64,000 nt of DNA from Chryseomicrobium palamuruense (GCF_042649045.1 NZ_JBHSEF010000023.1:186001-250000), one strand, 5' to 3'. Shown: positions 36,090 to 45,359, counted from the first letter of the stretch. Notes: a model not told the origin generated them from the letters alone. Numbers and translations are program-made.

Positions 36090-37687
36090 GCAGCGACTGA
36101 TCCATCTGTCCGTGATTCGGTTCCACCTTGGAGTACGCCCGTTTCAGGATCTCGCCAAATGATTTGACCACGTCCAAAACTTCCTCCATCCGGTAAGACC
36201 TGTACTGTATGTCCTTTGCGAATCAATGCCTGAACCAAATAGTTCGGGAATTCCGGTTCGACATGAATCGTCTTTCCTTCAATCCACTGCCATCTTGGCA
36301 TATCTAGTGTCGCTTGCGGATTCAAGTGATGGTCTACTGTACTTGCAACGACCTGGAAGTGTCCTTGTGGCTGCATGTATCCACCCATGACACCAAACGG
36401 TCCAACGGCTTTGCCATCTTTTGAAAGGAATCCAGGTATAATCGTGTGATACGTTCGTTTCCCAGGCTTTAAGTAGTTTGGATGTTCCGGATCCAGCGAG
36501 AAATCATGCCCACGGTTCTGTAGGGCAATCCCTGTACCTGGCACAACTATGCCTGAACCGAAGCCCATATAGTTACTTTGAATATAAGAAATCATGTTGC
36601 CTTCATTATCTGCCGCTGCTAAATAGACTGTACCTCCGCGCGGAAGATCGTATGGTTCCGGTTGAAGTGCTTCGTCACCAATAAGTTTCGCACGTTTCGA
36701 TGCATACTCATCTGAAAGCAGATGCTGCGGGTCAACTGGCATTTCACTCGGTTCCGTAATAAATGCTTTGCCATCTGTGAACGCAAGTTTCATCGCTTCG
36801 ATTTGACGGTGTAAGCTGTCGACATCCTGCCAATGATTTTCTCCTGTTTTCTCGAAGATTTTTAATGCCATTTGTGCAATCATGCCTTGTCCGTTCGGAG
36901 GAATTTCCCACACATCATAGCCTTTGTAATTGGCCGATAACGGTTCTACCCATTCGGGTTCATACGCAGCAAGATCTTCTTTTGATAAATACCCGCCGTG
37001 TTTTTTCATGAAAGTATCCATCTGATCGGCAAGCTCACCTTTATAAAAGGCTTCCGCTTCCGTTTCTGCAATCGCACGTAACGTCGATGCATGTCCTGGT
37101 GAAGACCATAGCTCACCAATCTTCGGAGCTTCCCCAGATGGCGCGAATGTCTCGAACCAACCTGCAAACTCTTCCGACGTATGCGTTTCTTTAAACTTCT
37201 TATGCGCAAGGCCCCAGAACTTTCCGAGGATTGGGGAGATCGGGTACCCTTCTTCTGCGTAGCGGATGGCAGGGGCCAACACGTCTTTTAGCGGCAGCTT
37301 ACCAAATTTCTTTGATAGGGCTACCCACCCAGCAGGAACGCCAGGAACCGTCACAGGAAGTACGCCAAACACAGGGACATTTTTGTGTCCCGCTTCTTTC
37401 AATTTATCAGCAGAAATGGACTGTGGCGCAGGTCCGGAAGCGTTCAATCCGTGTAACTTGTCCTTTACCCAGACAAGAGCAAAGGCGTCGCCACCGATTC
37501 CATTTGATGTCGGTTCAACAACTGTCAATGCGGCTGCAGTTGCAATGGCTGCATCAATGGCGTTTCCACCTTGTTTTAAAATATCTAGTCCTGCTTGGGC
37601 AGCAAGTGGTTGAGATGTTGCCACCATGCCGTTTTTTCCAAATACGGTATTTCGTTTCCCTGGAAAGGGATGGTATAAATAATCCAC
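36083..37687 (-). CDS. ggt: Gamma-glutamyltransferase family protein
   Basis: This is an Ntn-hydrolase that cleaves gamma-glutamyl bonds (glutathione, gamma-glutamyl peptides). Its 534 residues split autocatalytically before the Thr in GGTVYLAA. Substrate-binding features include NGIGGDAFALVW and GFGVMGG-like GPFGVMGGYMQPQGHF. No signal peptide is visible, so the enzyme is probably cytosolic and follows import by the Opp transporter. The GTG at 37687 overlaps the oppF stop by one base. Confidence 0.92.
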   Translation of the reverse strand: MDYLYHPFPGKRNTVFGKNGMVATSQPLAAQAGLDILKQGGNAIDAAIATAAALTVVEPTSNGIGGDAFALVWVKDKLHGLNASGPAPQSISADKLKEAGHKNVPVFGVLPVTVPGVPAGWVALSKKFGKLPLKDVLAPAIRYAEEGYPISPILGKFWGLAHKKFKETHTSEEFAGWFETFAPSGEAPKIGELWSSPGHASTLRAIAETEAEAFYKGELADQMDTFMKKHGGYLSKEDLAAYEPEWVEPLSANYKGYDVWEIPPNGQGMIAQMALKIFEKTGENHWQDVDSLHRQIEAMKLAFTDGKAFITEPSEMPVDPQHLLSDEYASKRAKLIGDEALQPEPYDLPRGGTVYLAAADNEGNMISYIQSNYMGFGSGIVVPGTGIALQNRGHDFSLDPEHPNYLKPGKRTYHTIIPGFLSKDGKAVGPFGVMGGYMQPQGHFQVVASTVDHHLNPQATLDMPRWQWIEGKTIHVEPEFPNYLVQALIRKGHTVQVLPDGGSFGRGQIIWRDPETGVLQGGTESRTDGSVAAW

Positions 37688-38721
37688 TATACGTCAGCTC
37701 CTTCGAGTATACTCTTTCCTGCAAAATGACAGGCTGCAAAATGCTCTGGTTGATATTCTTGCCATTCTGGTTTGGATTGGACACAGACGTCTTGGGCAAT
37801 CGGACAACGTGTATGGAATGGACACCCACTTGGTGGGTTTGCCGGATTCGGTAAATCCCCTTGTAAGCTCACTCGTTTCACGTTGGCATGGACGGATGGG
37901 CGTGGAATAGCTGAGAGAAGAGCTTGAGTATACGGATGAAGAGGAGTTTCAAAAAGTTCTTCTACTTTCGCTAATTCTACACTGTTTCCTAAATACATTA
38001 CTAAGACGCGGTCACAGAAATATCGTACCACACCTAAGTCGTGAGAGATGAATAGATAGCTAAGGTTATATTTTTCTTGAATGGTTTTTAATAACTTTAA
38101 GACTTGTGCTTGAACGGAAACATCGAGCGCGGATACCGCTTCATCACAAATGATAAACGATGGATTTAATGCAATCGCTCGTGCAATACCAATGCGTTGT
38201 CGTTGTCCTCCACTAAATTCATGAGGATACCGATCAAAATGTTCTTCTTTTAGACCTACTTCTTTCAGCAGATCTACGACACCATCTCTTTTTTCTTTCG
38301 CAGAAAGATTTGTATGCATCGAGAACACTTCTACAAGGGCATCGCCTACACGCTGTCTAGGATTTAAAGAAGCATAAGGATCTTGGAAGATCATTTGCAT
38401 TTCTTTCACAAACTTCTTCTTTTCATGGCGTTTTAAATTTTGGATTTCCTGGTCACGATAGTACACTTGACCATCTGTAATCTCTTCTAATCCTAAAATG
38501 GTTCGACCTAGAGTGGACTTCCCACAACCAGATTCGCCGACGACACCCAAACTCTCGCCTTCCATCAGTTCAAAGGAAACGGATTCAACGGCCTTCACAT
38601 GCCCTTGAACGCGCTTAAGTAAACCACCTTTAATCGGAAAATACTTTTTAACGTTGTGCAACTTTAAGAGGGGCGTCTTCGCTTCTTGTTGCTGTTCCTT
38701 CGTCGTTTGTGCCAACACCAT
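37687..38721 (-). CDS. oppF: Oligopeptide ABC transporter ATPase, OppF/DppF type
   Basis: This is an ATP-binding subunit of a peptide importer. It has Walker A GESGCGKST, signature SGGQRQRIGIARA and the C-terminal oligopeptide-transporter domain with cysteines (GCPFHTRCPIAQDVC) that may bind an Fe-S cluster. It has 344 residues. Its ATG has AGAGGAGG upstream, although it lies 74 bases inside oppD. It feeds directly into ggt. Confidence 0.93.
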   Translation of the reverse strand: MVLAQTTKEQQQEAKTPLLKLHNVKKYFPIKGGLLKRVQGHVKAVESVSFELMEGESLGVVGESGCGKSTLGRTILGLEEITDGQVYYRDQEIQNLKRHEKKKFVKEMQMIFQDPYASLNPRQRVGDALVEVFSMHTNLSAKEKRDGVVDLLKEVGLKEEHFDRYPHEFSGGQRQRIGIARAIALNPSFIICDEAVSALDVSVQAQVLKLLKTIQEKYNLSYLFISHDLGVVRYFCDRVLVMYLGNSVELAKVEELFETPLHPYTQALLSAIPRPSVHANVKRVSLQGDLPNPANPPSGCPFHTRCPIAQDVCVQSKPEWQEYQPEHFAACHFAGKSILEGADV

Positions 38722-39700
38722 CAGATACTGCCTCCTCTCTTGTTAACCAACAACTTACATAATGCCCGTTCCCTAAGTCATCTTCCGGGGGAACCTGCTG
38801 GCGGCATCGGTCCATTGCAAATAGACAACGCGGGTGGAACCGACACCCTTGAATTTGCTCGGTCAAACTTGGCAAGGTTCCAGGAATTGGGTGAAGCTCA
38901 AATGTTGGGTCATCCACATTTGGCACCGAACCAAGTAATCCTCTTGTATATGGATGCTTCGGTCGATCAAAGATTTCCTCTACTGGACCTTCCTCAATTT
39001 TTTGGCCAGCATACATGACCATCACACGGTCTGCAACTTCAGCCACAACACCCATATCATGAGTAATAAACATGACCCCCATATCCAGACGGTCTTTCAG
39101 TTCATTAATCAGATCTAAGATCTGCGCTTGAATCGTAACATCTAACGCTGTTGTCGGTTCATCTGCAATCAATAACCCCGGGTCGCCGGCTAATGCAATG
39201 GCAATCATCACACGCTGGCGCATTCCCCCACTCAGTTCATGCGGGTATTGATTCATTCGCTTTTCTGGATAAGGAATCCCTACTTGATTCAGCAATTCGA
39301 TACCACGAGTCGTCGCTTGTTGCTTCGACATTCCATGATGAATCATCAGTGGTTCTCTTAGTTGATAGCCCACCGTCAAAACTGGGTTTAAAGCCGTCAT
39401 AGGCTCTTGAAAAATCATCGATATTTCAGAGCCGCGCATCAATCTCTTTTTTTCCGCTGAGAGATTGTGGATGGCTTCGCCTTTATACCGAACTTCTCCA
39501 TTAGCAATACGTCCATTTTCAGGTAAAAGTCCAATGACGGAAAGAGATGTAATACTCTTTCCGCAACCAGACTCCCCTACGATACAGAGAGTTTCTCCTT
39601 TTCGAACTGAAAAGGAGACATCCCGAACCGCTTGGACTGGACCTTCCTTTGTACGGAATTCAGTAACCAAGTTGTTAACTTCAAGTAATGTCTCCTTCAT
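38648..39700 (-). CDS. oppD: Oligopeptide ABC transporter ATPase, OppD/DppD type
   Basis: This is the second ATPase of the importer. It has 350 residues, with Walker A GESGCGKSI, signature LSGGMRQRVMIAIAL, Walker B LLIADEPTTALD and the C-terminal CRFHPRCLFAMDRC. The C-terminus continues 74 bases into the oppF start, suggesting tight translational coupling. The start has TAGGAG upstream. Confidence 0.93.
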   Translation of the reverse strand: MKETLLEVNNLVTEFRTKEGPVQAVRDVSFSVRKGETLCIVGESGCGKSITSLSVIGLLPENGRIANGEVRYKGEAIHNLSAEKKRLMRGSEISMIFQEPMTALNPVLTVGYQLREPLMIHHGMSKQQATTRGIELLNQVGIPYPEKRMNQYPHELSGGMRQRVMIAIALAGDPGLLIADEPTTALDVTIQAQILDLINELKDRLDMGVMFITHDMGVVAEVADRVMVMYAGQKIEEGPVEEIFDRPKHPYTRGLLGSVPNVDDPTFELHPIPGTLPSLTEQIQGCRFHPRCLFAMDRCRQQVPPEDDLGNGHYVSCWLTREEAVSDGVGTNDEGTATRSEDAPLKVAQR

Positions 39701-39708
39701 CGAATCTC

Positions 39709-41268
39709 CTACTTTCTTGTTACATCTTTAAGTGTCCATTTTCCATTTGGTTCGAGAATTAAATTTGTATACTCACTGTTCATCGCCCCAGTTACGACAC
39801 CATGGTACATGACGACGACATCATTCTGCTCGAGCAATAATCCATTCGCTTGATCCAAGTAGTTTAAACGCTCTTCTTGGTCAACCGATGTACGAGACGC
39901 ATCGACTAACTCATCAAACTCGGCATTCGAATATTGTGCACGGTTAGAAGAACCGATATTGTCAGTGTGCAAGTTCGGATAGAACATTTCTGATCCATCT
40001 TGTGTTAAGTTCGCCCAACTTAAGAACGTAATGTCAAATTGGCCAGCACGAGCTGTATCTAAGAATGTTGCCCATTCCATCGTTTCGATCTTTACATTAA
40101 ATCCAGCTTCCGTTAACTGAGCTTGAGCAATTTCTGCCATCAAAACAAAATTATCACGGTTCGCAGTGAGTAGAGAAATCGTTCGATCACCATACCCATT
40201 TTCTTCAACAAGTTGCTTGGCGAGTTCCGGATCATAAGCTTGCCCTGCTGCGTTTTTTGATTCATTGTAACCAAATACCATAGGTCCTAATACGCTGTCG
40301 CTTCGAAGACCTAAGCCATTTAATTTACCAACGAATGCATCACGGTCTACAGCAGCCGCAACCGCTTTACGAAAATTCTCATCTTGATTCTCTGGTCGTG
40401 ATTGGTTGAAAGCCAAATAGAAGACAGATGTTCCATCTTTTTTCTCAATATCGACATTTTGGATAGATTCAATTCGTGCAATCTGCTCACTTGGCAAGTT
40501 ATCGATAAAATCAACTTCTCCTGTTTGAAGCATAGAGATTGCTGTTGATATTTCAGGGACAACTTTGAAAACGAGCTTCTTAATATCTGGTGCGCCGTCA
40601 CGGTAGTCTTCAAATGCTTCTAGAACAACTTGGTCACCTGGTGTATAGCTGACAAACTTAAATGGACCTGAACCTACAGGGTTGCTCATCAAGTCTTGCG
40701 CTTGGTCAGCTGTTGGACTTACAATAGCTGCGTTTGAGTGTGCCAAAGAAGCTAAGAACGGCCCGTATGGATACTTTGTTGTGATTTTTACAGTGAATTC
40801 GTCTTCTACAGTAATTTCATCCACTGGTTCAAGTAAAGATGCACGTGGTGCAGCAGTAGTTGGATCACGCAATTTATCGAATGTGTACTTAACAGATTCT
40901 GCATTAAGAGGTGTCCCGTCATGGAAAACTACATCTTCGCGAATCTTAAAAATCCAAGTTAACTCATCAGGGTTTTCATACGATTCTGCAAGAGATGGAA
41001 TCAACTCCCCTGTATCCGTATCGCGTTCAAACAGCGTTTCGTAAACATGTTCTTGGACATTGGCTGAAACCGAATCGTTTGTCAAAATTGGTGAAAGGCC
41101 GGCTACATCAGAAGTCGAAGCGTACACAAATTCTTCAATTTCTCCACCCCCTGCTTCTGTCGTTCCTCCTTCATTTGTTTGGCTTGGTGCAGAGCTCGAT
41201 TCCCCTCCACAAGCCGCTAATACCACTGCTGCGATAAGTGCTACAAAAAGTACCCATACCTTTTTCAT
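39709..41268 (-). CDS. oppA: Peptide/glutathione-binding lipoprotein, SBP family 5
   Basis: This is a 519-residue extracellular solute-binding protein with a lipoprotein signal (lipobox LAAC, Cys 20). It belongs to the family that binds oligopeptides, dipeptides or glutathione, with VYETLFERDTDTGELIPSLAES as a typical N-lobe stretch. With ggt in the same operon, gamma-glutamyl peptides or glutathione are likely ligands. The ligand is not provable by reading. Confidence 0.9.
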   Translation of the reverse strand: MKKVWVLFVALIAAVVLAACGGESSSAPSQTNEGGTTEAGGGEIEEFVYASTSDVAGLSPILTNDSVSANVQEHVYETLFERDTDTGELIPSLAESYENPDELTWIFKIREDVVFHDGTPLNAESVKYTFDKLRDPTTAAPRASLLEPVDEITVEDEFTVKITTKYPYGPFLASLAHSNAAIVSPTADQAQDLMSNPVGSGPFKFVSYTPGDQVVLEAFEDYRDGAPDIKKLVFKVVPEISTAISMLQTGEVDFIDNLPSEQIARIESIQNVDIEKKDGTSVFYLAFNQSRPENQDENFRKAVAAAVDRDAFVGKLNGLGLRSDSVLGPMVFGYNESKNAAGQAYDPELAKQLVEENGYGDRTISLLTANRDNFVLMAEIAQAQLTEAGFNVKIETMEWATFLDTARAGQFDITFLSWANLTQDGSEMFYPNLHTDNIGSSNRAQYSNAEFDELVDASRTSVDQEERLNYLDQANGLLLEQNDVVVMYHGVVTGAMNSEYTNLILEPNGKWTLKDVTRK

Positions 41269-41292
41269 TCTTCATTTCCTCCCTTTTATTAG

Positions 41293-42186
41293 TTAATTCA
41301 GATCCATATTTGGATCCAGTGCATCCCGTAATCCGTCACCTACTACATTGAAAGCAAATACCGTTAGCATGATAGCAATCCCCGGAATTACAGTTAAATG
41401 AGGGGATGTCCACATATAATCCTGACCTTGCGCAATCATTGCGCCCCATTCAGGTGTTGGAGGTTGAGCACCAAGGCCAAGGTAACTGAGTGCAGCCGTG
41501 GAGAGGATGGCGGTTGCCATACGCATCGTGGCAAAAACAATGATCGGCGCTAAAGCATTCGGAAGAATATGTTTCACCATGATCCGAAGGTCCGAAGCAC
41601 CCATAGACTTCATCGCCATGATGTATTCCTTTTCCTTAATAGAGAGAACCGAACCACGCACAATTCTCGCACACGTCGGAATGGACCAAATACTGATGGC
41701 AATAGCGACATTTATCAAGCTTGTTCCTAAAATTGCGATAATCAACATCGCAAGTAAGATACCTGGAAATGCGAACAACAGATCGACAAAACGCATAATG
41801 ACGGCATCCCATTTTTTGTAGTACCCAGCCAGCATACCGAGCACTACACCACCGAGAAGTCCTAATGTAACGGCAGTGATCGCCACCACAAGTGAAATTT
41901 GTGCGCCATAGACAATACGTGTCCATACATCTCTTCCATAATTGTCTGTACCGAGGATGTGTCCTTCTGACATGACAGGTAATTCACTCTTAGTCAGTTG
42001 TTGTGTCGCAGGATCATAAGATGTAATCCAAGGTGCGGTGATCGCCATAATAACTTGAATCGCAATGATGATCAGCCCAACCACCGCCAACTTGTTTTTC
42101 AACAATCGTTTCATTGTAGATACAACAAATCGATCTTTCTTCTTTGTTCGGACTTGAGGAGTCTCTACGGAGAATGTGGTAGACAT
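41293..42186 (-). CDS. oppC: Peptide ABC transporter permease, OppC/DppC type
   Basis: This is a 297-residue permease with about six membrane segments and the EAA-like loop (RIVRGSVLSIKEKEYIMAMK). It carries an N-terminal OppC-type extension, and ends ALDPNMDL. The ATG has AGGAGG upstream. It pairs with OppB 14 bases upstream in the operon. Confidence 0.93.
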   Translation of the reverse strand: MSTTFSVETPQVRTKKKDRFVVSTMKRLLKNKLAVVGLIIIAIQVIMAITAPWITSYDPATQQLTKSELPVMSEGHILGTDNYGRDVWTRIVYGAQISLVVAITAVTLGLLGGVVLGMLAGYYKKWDAVIMRFVDLLFAFPGILLAMLIIAILGTSLINVAIAISIWSIPTCARIVRGSVLSIKEKEYIMAMKSMGASDLRIMVKHILPNALAPIIVFATMRMATAILSTAALSYLGLGAQPPTPEWGAMIAQGQDYMWTSPHLTVIPGIAIMLTVFAFNVVGDGLRDALDPNMDLN

Positions 42187-42200
42187 CGTCAGCCTCCTTT

Positions 42201-43142
42201 CTATTCGTATTTGATTCGAGGATCTACATACGTGTAAACAATGTCAACAATCAAGTTCACCACAACAAAAAGTGTGGCGACGAGTAATACCGAACCTTGA
42301 ACAAGCGGAAAATCTCGCATAGCGATGGCATCAATCATTAATCGACCTACACCATTAATCGCAAATACTTTTTCTGTAATAATCGTCCCACCTAGTAAGA
42401 ATCCAAAATTCAATCCAATGACTGTGATGACAGGAATCATGGCATTTTTCAGTGTATGGACCCAAATGACCTTAGTCTCTTTTACACCCTTCGCGCGGGC
42501 CGTTCGAACATAATCTGCACGAACTACTTCTAACATAGAGGACCTGGTCATTCGAGCAATCATGGCCGCTGAACCCGTTCCTAAGGTGATGGCTGGTAAA
42601 ATCAGTTGTTTAAACCCTTCAGCTGTATAGAATGGTTCACTTAACCCTCCGACCGGCAACCATTGTAAATTTACCGCAAACACTAAAATTAATAGAGCGC
42701 CTAACCAAAAGTTCGGAATTGATATACCGGCTAGTGCAAATGTAGTCGATGTGAAGTCTAGCCATGAGTTGTGCCGCAGGGCCGATATAAGTCCTGCAAC
42801 GAGACCAATCACAACAGCAACCACCATACTAGCAATGGCTAACTTTAATGTGTTCGGAAAGCGAACGGCTATGGCATCCGCTACCGACTGTTTGGTTTGA
42901 TAGGAGTATCCAAAGTCTCCTTGTACGGCATTTCCTAAATACCGGCCATATTGGACCAAGAAAGGATCATTCAACCCCAAATTTTCTCGTATGTTTTCTA
43001 AATCAGCTTCTGTGGCCGTCGGACCTCCAATCATGCTAGCCGGGTCCCCTGGAGCAATATACATGGAACCAAATACTAGAAACGAAATCCCGAGTAGTAG
43101 AAGAAGCAATTCTCCTACACGACGAACGATTAATGTGATCAT
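42201..43142 (-). CDS. oppB: Peptide ABC transporter permease, OppB/DppB type
   Basis: This is the first gene of the opp-ggt-chr operon. The 313-residue permease shows FGSMYIAPGDPASM and the EAA-like loop EVVRADYVRTARAKGV. The ATG at 43142 is preferred to a more upstream in-frame start because AAGGGGGT precedes it. The 330-base gap upstream carries AT-rich palindromes and is shared with the adjacent Lrp-type regulator gene. Confidence 0.93.
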   Translation of the reverse strand: MITLIVRRVGELLLLLLGISFLVFGSMYIAPGDPASMIGGPTATEADLENIRENLGLNDPFLVQYGRYLGNAVQGDFGYSYQTKQSVADAIAVRFPNTLKLAIASMVVAVVIGLVAGLISALRHNSWLDFTSTTFALAGISIPNFWLGALLILVFAVNLQWLPVGGLSEPFYTAEGFKQLILPAITLGTGSAAMIARMTRSSMLEVVRADYVRTARAKGVKETKVIWVHTLKNAMIPVITVIGLNFGFLLGGTIITEKVFAINGVGRLMIDAIAMRDFPLVQGSVLLVATLFVVVNLIVDIVYTYVDPRIKYE

Positions 43143-43160
43143 TCCGTACCCCCTTATACA

Positions 43161-43194
43161 TTTGTTAATCAATAATTATGTTTAAATTAACAAA
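43161..43194 (-). promoter_or_regulatory. AT-rich inverted repeat upstream of oppB
   Basis: TTTGTTAAT and ATTAACAAA are separated by 16 bases, directly upstream of the oppB ribosome site. The surrounding 300 bases are very AT-rich with further TTAA-rich stretches. It is a candidate Lrp/AsnC operator. No clear -35/-10 pair was read. Confidence 0.4.
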
Positions 43195-43429
43195 AGTTAA
43201 TTATTTATTGTTTTTGAGTATAAAACAGATAATTCTAAAAATCTACACTATTTTTCAAATAAATTTGAATTTACACATTTATTTAAATTAACATCGTATG
43301 ATTTGTTCATTTAGTTACGTTTTGTTATTAATTCTAAATTTTTCAGATACAAACGTAAGTAACAAACTATTCATTATAAAAACTTAATCTATACAACTTG
43401 TTTTTATAAAAATCTAAAAAATGGTAAAT

Positions 43430-43454
43430 AAAAAACCCCTGACAATTAGTCGGG
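43430..43454 (-). terminator. Terminator of the Lrp-type gene
   Basis: Minus strand CCCGAC / GTCAGGGG, a short imperfect stem followed by six T. Confidence 0.65.
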
Positions 43455-43474
43455 AGCCATGTAAATCAAAATTA

Positions 43475-43930
43475 TTAAAGTTTTAGACCGGAGCGACTTT
43501 TGAATCTTCGAAGTAAAATATGGCTTTCTACACGTGTAATCCCTTCAAAAGCATATAACTCTTCATTAATGAATTTTTCCAAACTTTGAAAGTCATCAAC
43601 GAGGACGTGCATATGTAGAGTGGAAGGCCCTGTCATTTGATAACAACTAGCCACACTTGCGTTTTCTGCTAAATTTTCGGCAACCTCGACAAGTGATTTT
43701 GGTTCACAATCTACTTCAAAGAAAGCAGACACACTCTTTCCTACTTTTTCTGAATTGACAACTACCGTAAAGCGCTCAATAACGCCACGTTCCTGTAAAT
43801 CATGTACACGTTCACGAACCGCTACACGTGATAAGTTTAATTCTTTTCCAATATCCACATATGACATACGCCCGTTTTGAATGAGTAGTTCAAGTATGCG
43901 CTTATCTGTCTGATCAATTTGTACAGTCAT
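43475..43930 (-). CDS. Lrp/AsnC-family transcriptional regulator
   Basis: This is a 151-residue regulator. The N-terminal helix-turn-helix is at 5-60 (DIGKELNLSRVAVRERVHDL), and the C-terminal RAM sensor domain for an amino acid or peptide product is at 65-145. The ATG at 43930 is chosen, with GAGGGAAG upstream; an earlier in-frame ATG lacks a site. It lies upstream of oppB in the same orientation, separated by a terminator, and is the natural candidate to control the opp-ggt operon. Confidence 0.9.
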   Translation of the reverse strand: MTVQIDQTDKRILELLIQNGRMSYVDIGKELNLSRVAVRERVHDLQERGVIERFTVVVNSEKVGKSVSAFFEVDCEPKSLVEVAENLAENASVASCYQMTGPSTLHMHVLVDDFQSLEKFINEELYAFEGITRVESHILLRRFKSRSGLKL

Positions 43931-44065
43931 TCTATCTTCCCTCTTTAAAGAATACATTTTGTTTAAAATATACCCTATTTTAAAACATATTGAAACCACA
44001 AAAATATCATTTCGTTCATTTCGAAGGAGATGTTTGTCGATATTTCCCGGGAAATAGTGAACCTT

Positions 44066-44306
44066 GTCAGTTTTTGCAAATGAAGCGAACCACATTTATT
44101 TCTTTATCGATGCCTTTAATTTCCGCTGTAACATGCTCAATCCTAATGCCATCGAGAAGAGGCGAGTTGCTTGAGATTTCTTCGAACACATCTTTTGTCA
44201 TCACGATATCATGCCCGTCACTCAACTGCTGCATGCGGGCTGCGATATTGATTGTCCGGCCAAAGTAATCGAGTAAGTCATTGGCATTGACGGCAATTGC
44301 CGGTCC
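44066..44306 (-). pseudogene. Class III adenylate/guanylate cyclase C-terminal remnant
   Basis: The minus strand reads, without a start, GPAIAVNANDLLDYFGRTIN then IAARMQ, the catalytic-core end of a class III nucleotide cyclase, and continues to a stop at 44066. It is preceded out of frame by an HD-GYP fragment. It is a decayed gene piece, with the 5' part lost by deletion. Confidence 0.75.
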
Positions 44307-44308
44307 GT

Positions 44309-44593
44309 AATCTCTTCATCTGACCAAGCCTTCTTATAAATACGGTTGCTGCCAGGGGCGTCAAAGACATCCGCTATGGCTATAATCCGTCCAAAGATAT
44401 GAATTTCTTCACCTTTTAACCCTTGTGGGTAGCCCCTGCCATTCCATCGTTCGTGCTGCTGATGGGCAATGAATGCCGCCGCTTTTAACAGGTCCCGATT
44501 GGAATGTTTAAATACGTCATAACCAATCGTCGAATGCTCTTTCATCACATGATATTCTTCATCTTCCTTGTCTCTTGGTGGGGCGGATTTGCT
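44309..44593 (-). pseudogene. HD-GYP phosphodiesterase remnant
   Basis: The minus strand codes for MKEHSTIGYDVFKHS then HERWNGRGYPQGLKGE and AIADVFDAPGSNRIYKKAW, the core of an HD-GYP cyclic-di-GMP phosphodiesterase. The frame is lost right after SDEEIT, where the cyclase remnant follows in another frame. The N-terminal part is missing as well. Confidence 0.75.
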
Positions 44594-44773
44594 TTGTCAC
44601 CTCTTGCTATAGGAATTGTGTTCATTTCCCACATCCTGTTAGACCGACGCGATTTTATCCAGTGGTGGAACCGAGTCATCATGCGCAATAACGAACTATC
44701 TTGGTTATCGATTGTCTCGGACCAAATTTTCCATATTCTTATCCTCGCAGTCATTTTACATTACGAGCTTTAA
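44549..44773 (+). pseudogene. DUF3307 membrane protein C-terminal remnant
   Basis: The plus-strand frame reads ISHILLDRRDFIQWWNRVIM then LSWLSIVSDQIFHILILAVI, a DUF3307-type C-terminus. The expected N-terminal membrane segments are missing; the frame runs instead into the antisense HD-GYP remnant. No ribosome site fits the available ATGs. Confidence 0.6.
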
Positions 44774-44791
44774 CCTAGTGAAACTTTCCCA

Positions 44792-44820
44792 CACTCCTCA
44801 CGTAGGTAACGTAAGGAGTG
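44792..44820 (+). promoter_or_regulatory. Hairpin that is both terminator-like and masks a ribosome site
   Basis: CACTCCTCACG pairs with CGTAAGGAGTG (one mismatch) around a 7-base loop, and ATTTTT follows. The 3' arm contains AAGGAG, the ribosome site of the gene starting at 44827. It may end upstream transcription, block translation when read through, or act as an RNA thermometer. Confidence 0.55.
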
Positions 44821-44826
44821 ATTTTT

Positions 44827-45345
44827 ATGTGGAAACAAAATCAACCACACGTTGAACTTGAGGCTACGTTCGTAGAGCGGGTATTCGTTTTTTTGAGTAT
44901 AGGAATTTATAGTGTTTGGGTAGGTTGGCTTGCCTTAATATGGGGAGATATCCCCGCTGAGGTTCCGGGTCACTTTGGAATCAATGGAGAAGTGACGCGA
45001 TGGGGATCCAAATTTGAAGTACTCACGCTGCCTATCATTGCAGGAGCACTTGGGGCCTTCATGCTTTGGCTTCGGAAACACCCGGAGTGGCATAACTTTC
45101 CCGTCAACATCACAGAAGAAAACGCCCCTTTCTATTACCGACTCTCACGGATGATGCTAACAATGACGTCATTCGTCATTGTTGCAGCATTTGCTTCGAT
45201 CAATTGGAACATCATTCAGGTCGCGAATGGAGTAAAATCATTTTTGGATGCATGGTTTTTCCCTGTCTTTTTAGTAGCGGTGTTTGCACCCATCCTTTAT
45301 TTCTTCTATCAAATGTTCCGCTATCAATCGAAAAATAAAGCGTAA
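44827..45345 (+). CDS. DUF1648 membrane protein
   Basis: This is a 172-residue protein with about four hydrophobic segments and the DUF1648 core (PAEVPGHFGINGEVTRWGSK), the domain also found in SdpI-type immunity proteins. The ATG at 44827 is chosen because TAAGGAGTG precedes it, and a GTG at 44818 is part of that site. It is followed 14 bases later by a site-2-like protease gene, probably an operon. Function is unknown. Confidence 0.85.
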   Translation: MWKQNQPHVELEATFVERVFVFLSIGIYSVWVGWLALIWGDIPAEVPGHFGINGEVTRWGSKFEVLTLPIIAGALGAFMLWLRKHPEWHNFPVNITEENAPFYYRLSRMMLTMTSFVIVAAFASINWNIIQVANGVKSFLDAWFFPVFLVAVFAPILYFFYQMFRYQSKNKA

Positions 45346-45359
45346 AGGAGCTCATCTCG

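Noticed and set aside
37231..37854. Plus-strand frame of about 207 codons opposite ggt and oppF
   Set aside because: Antisense composition effect; it crosses two well-supported genes and carries no domain.
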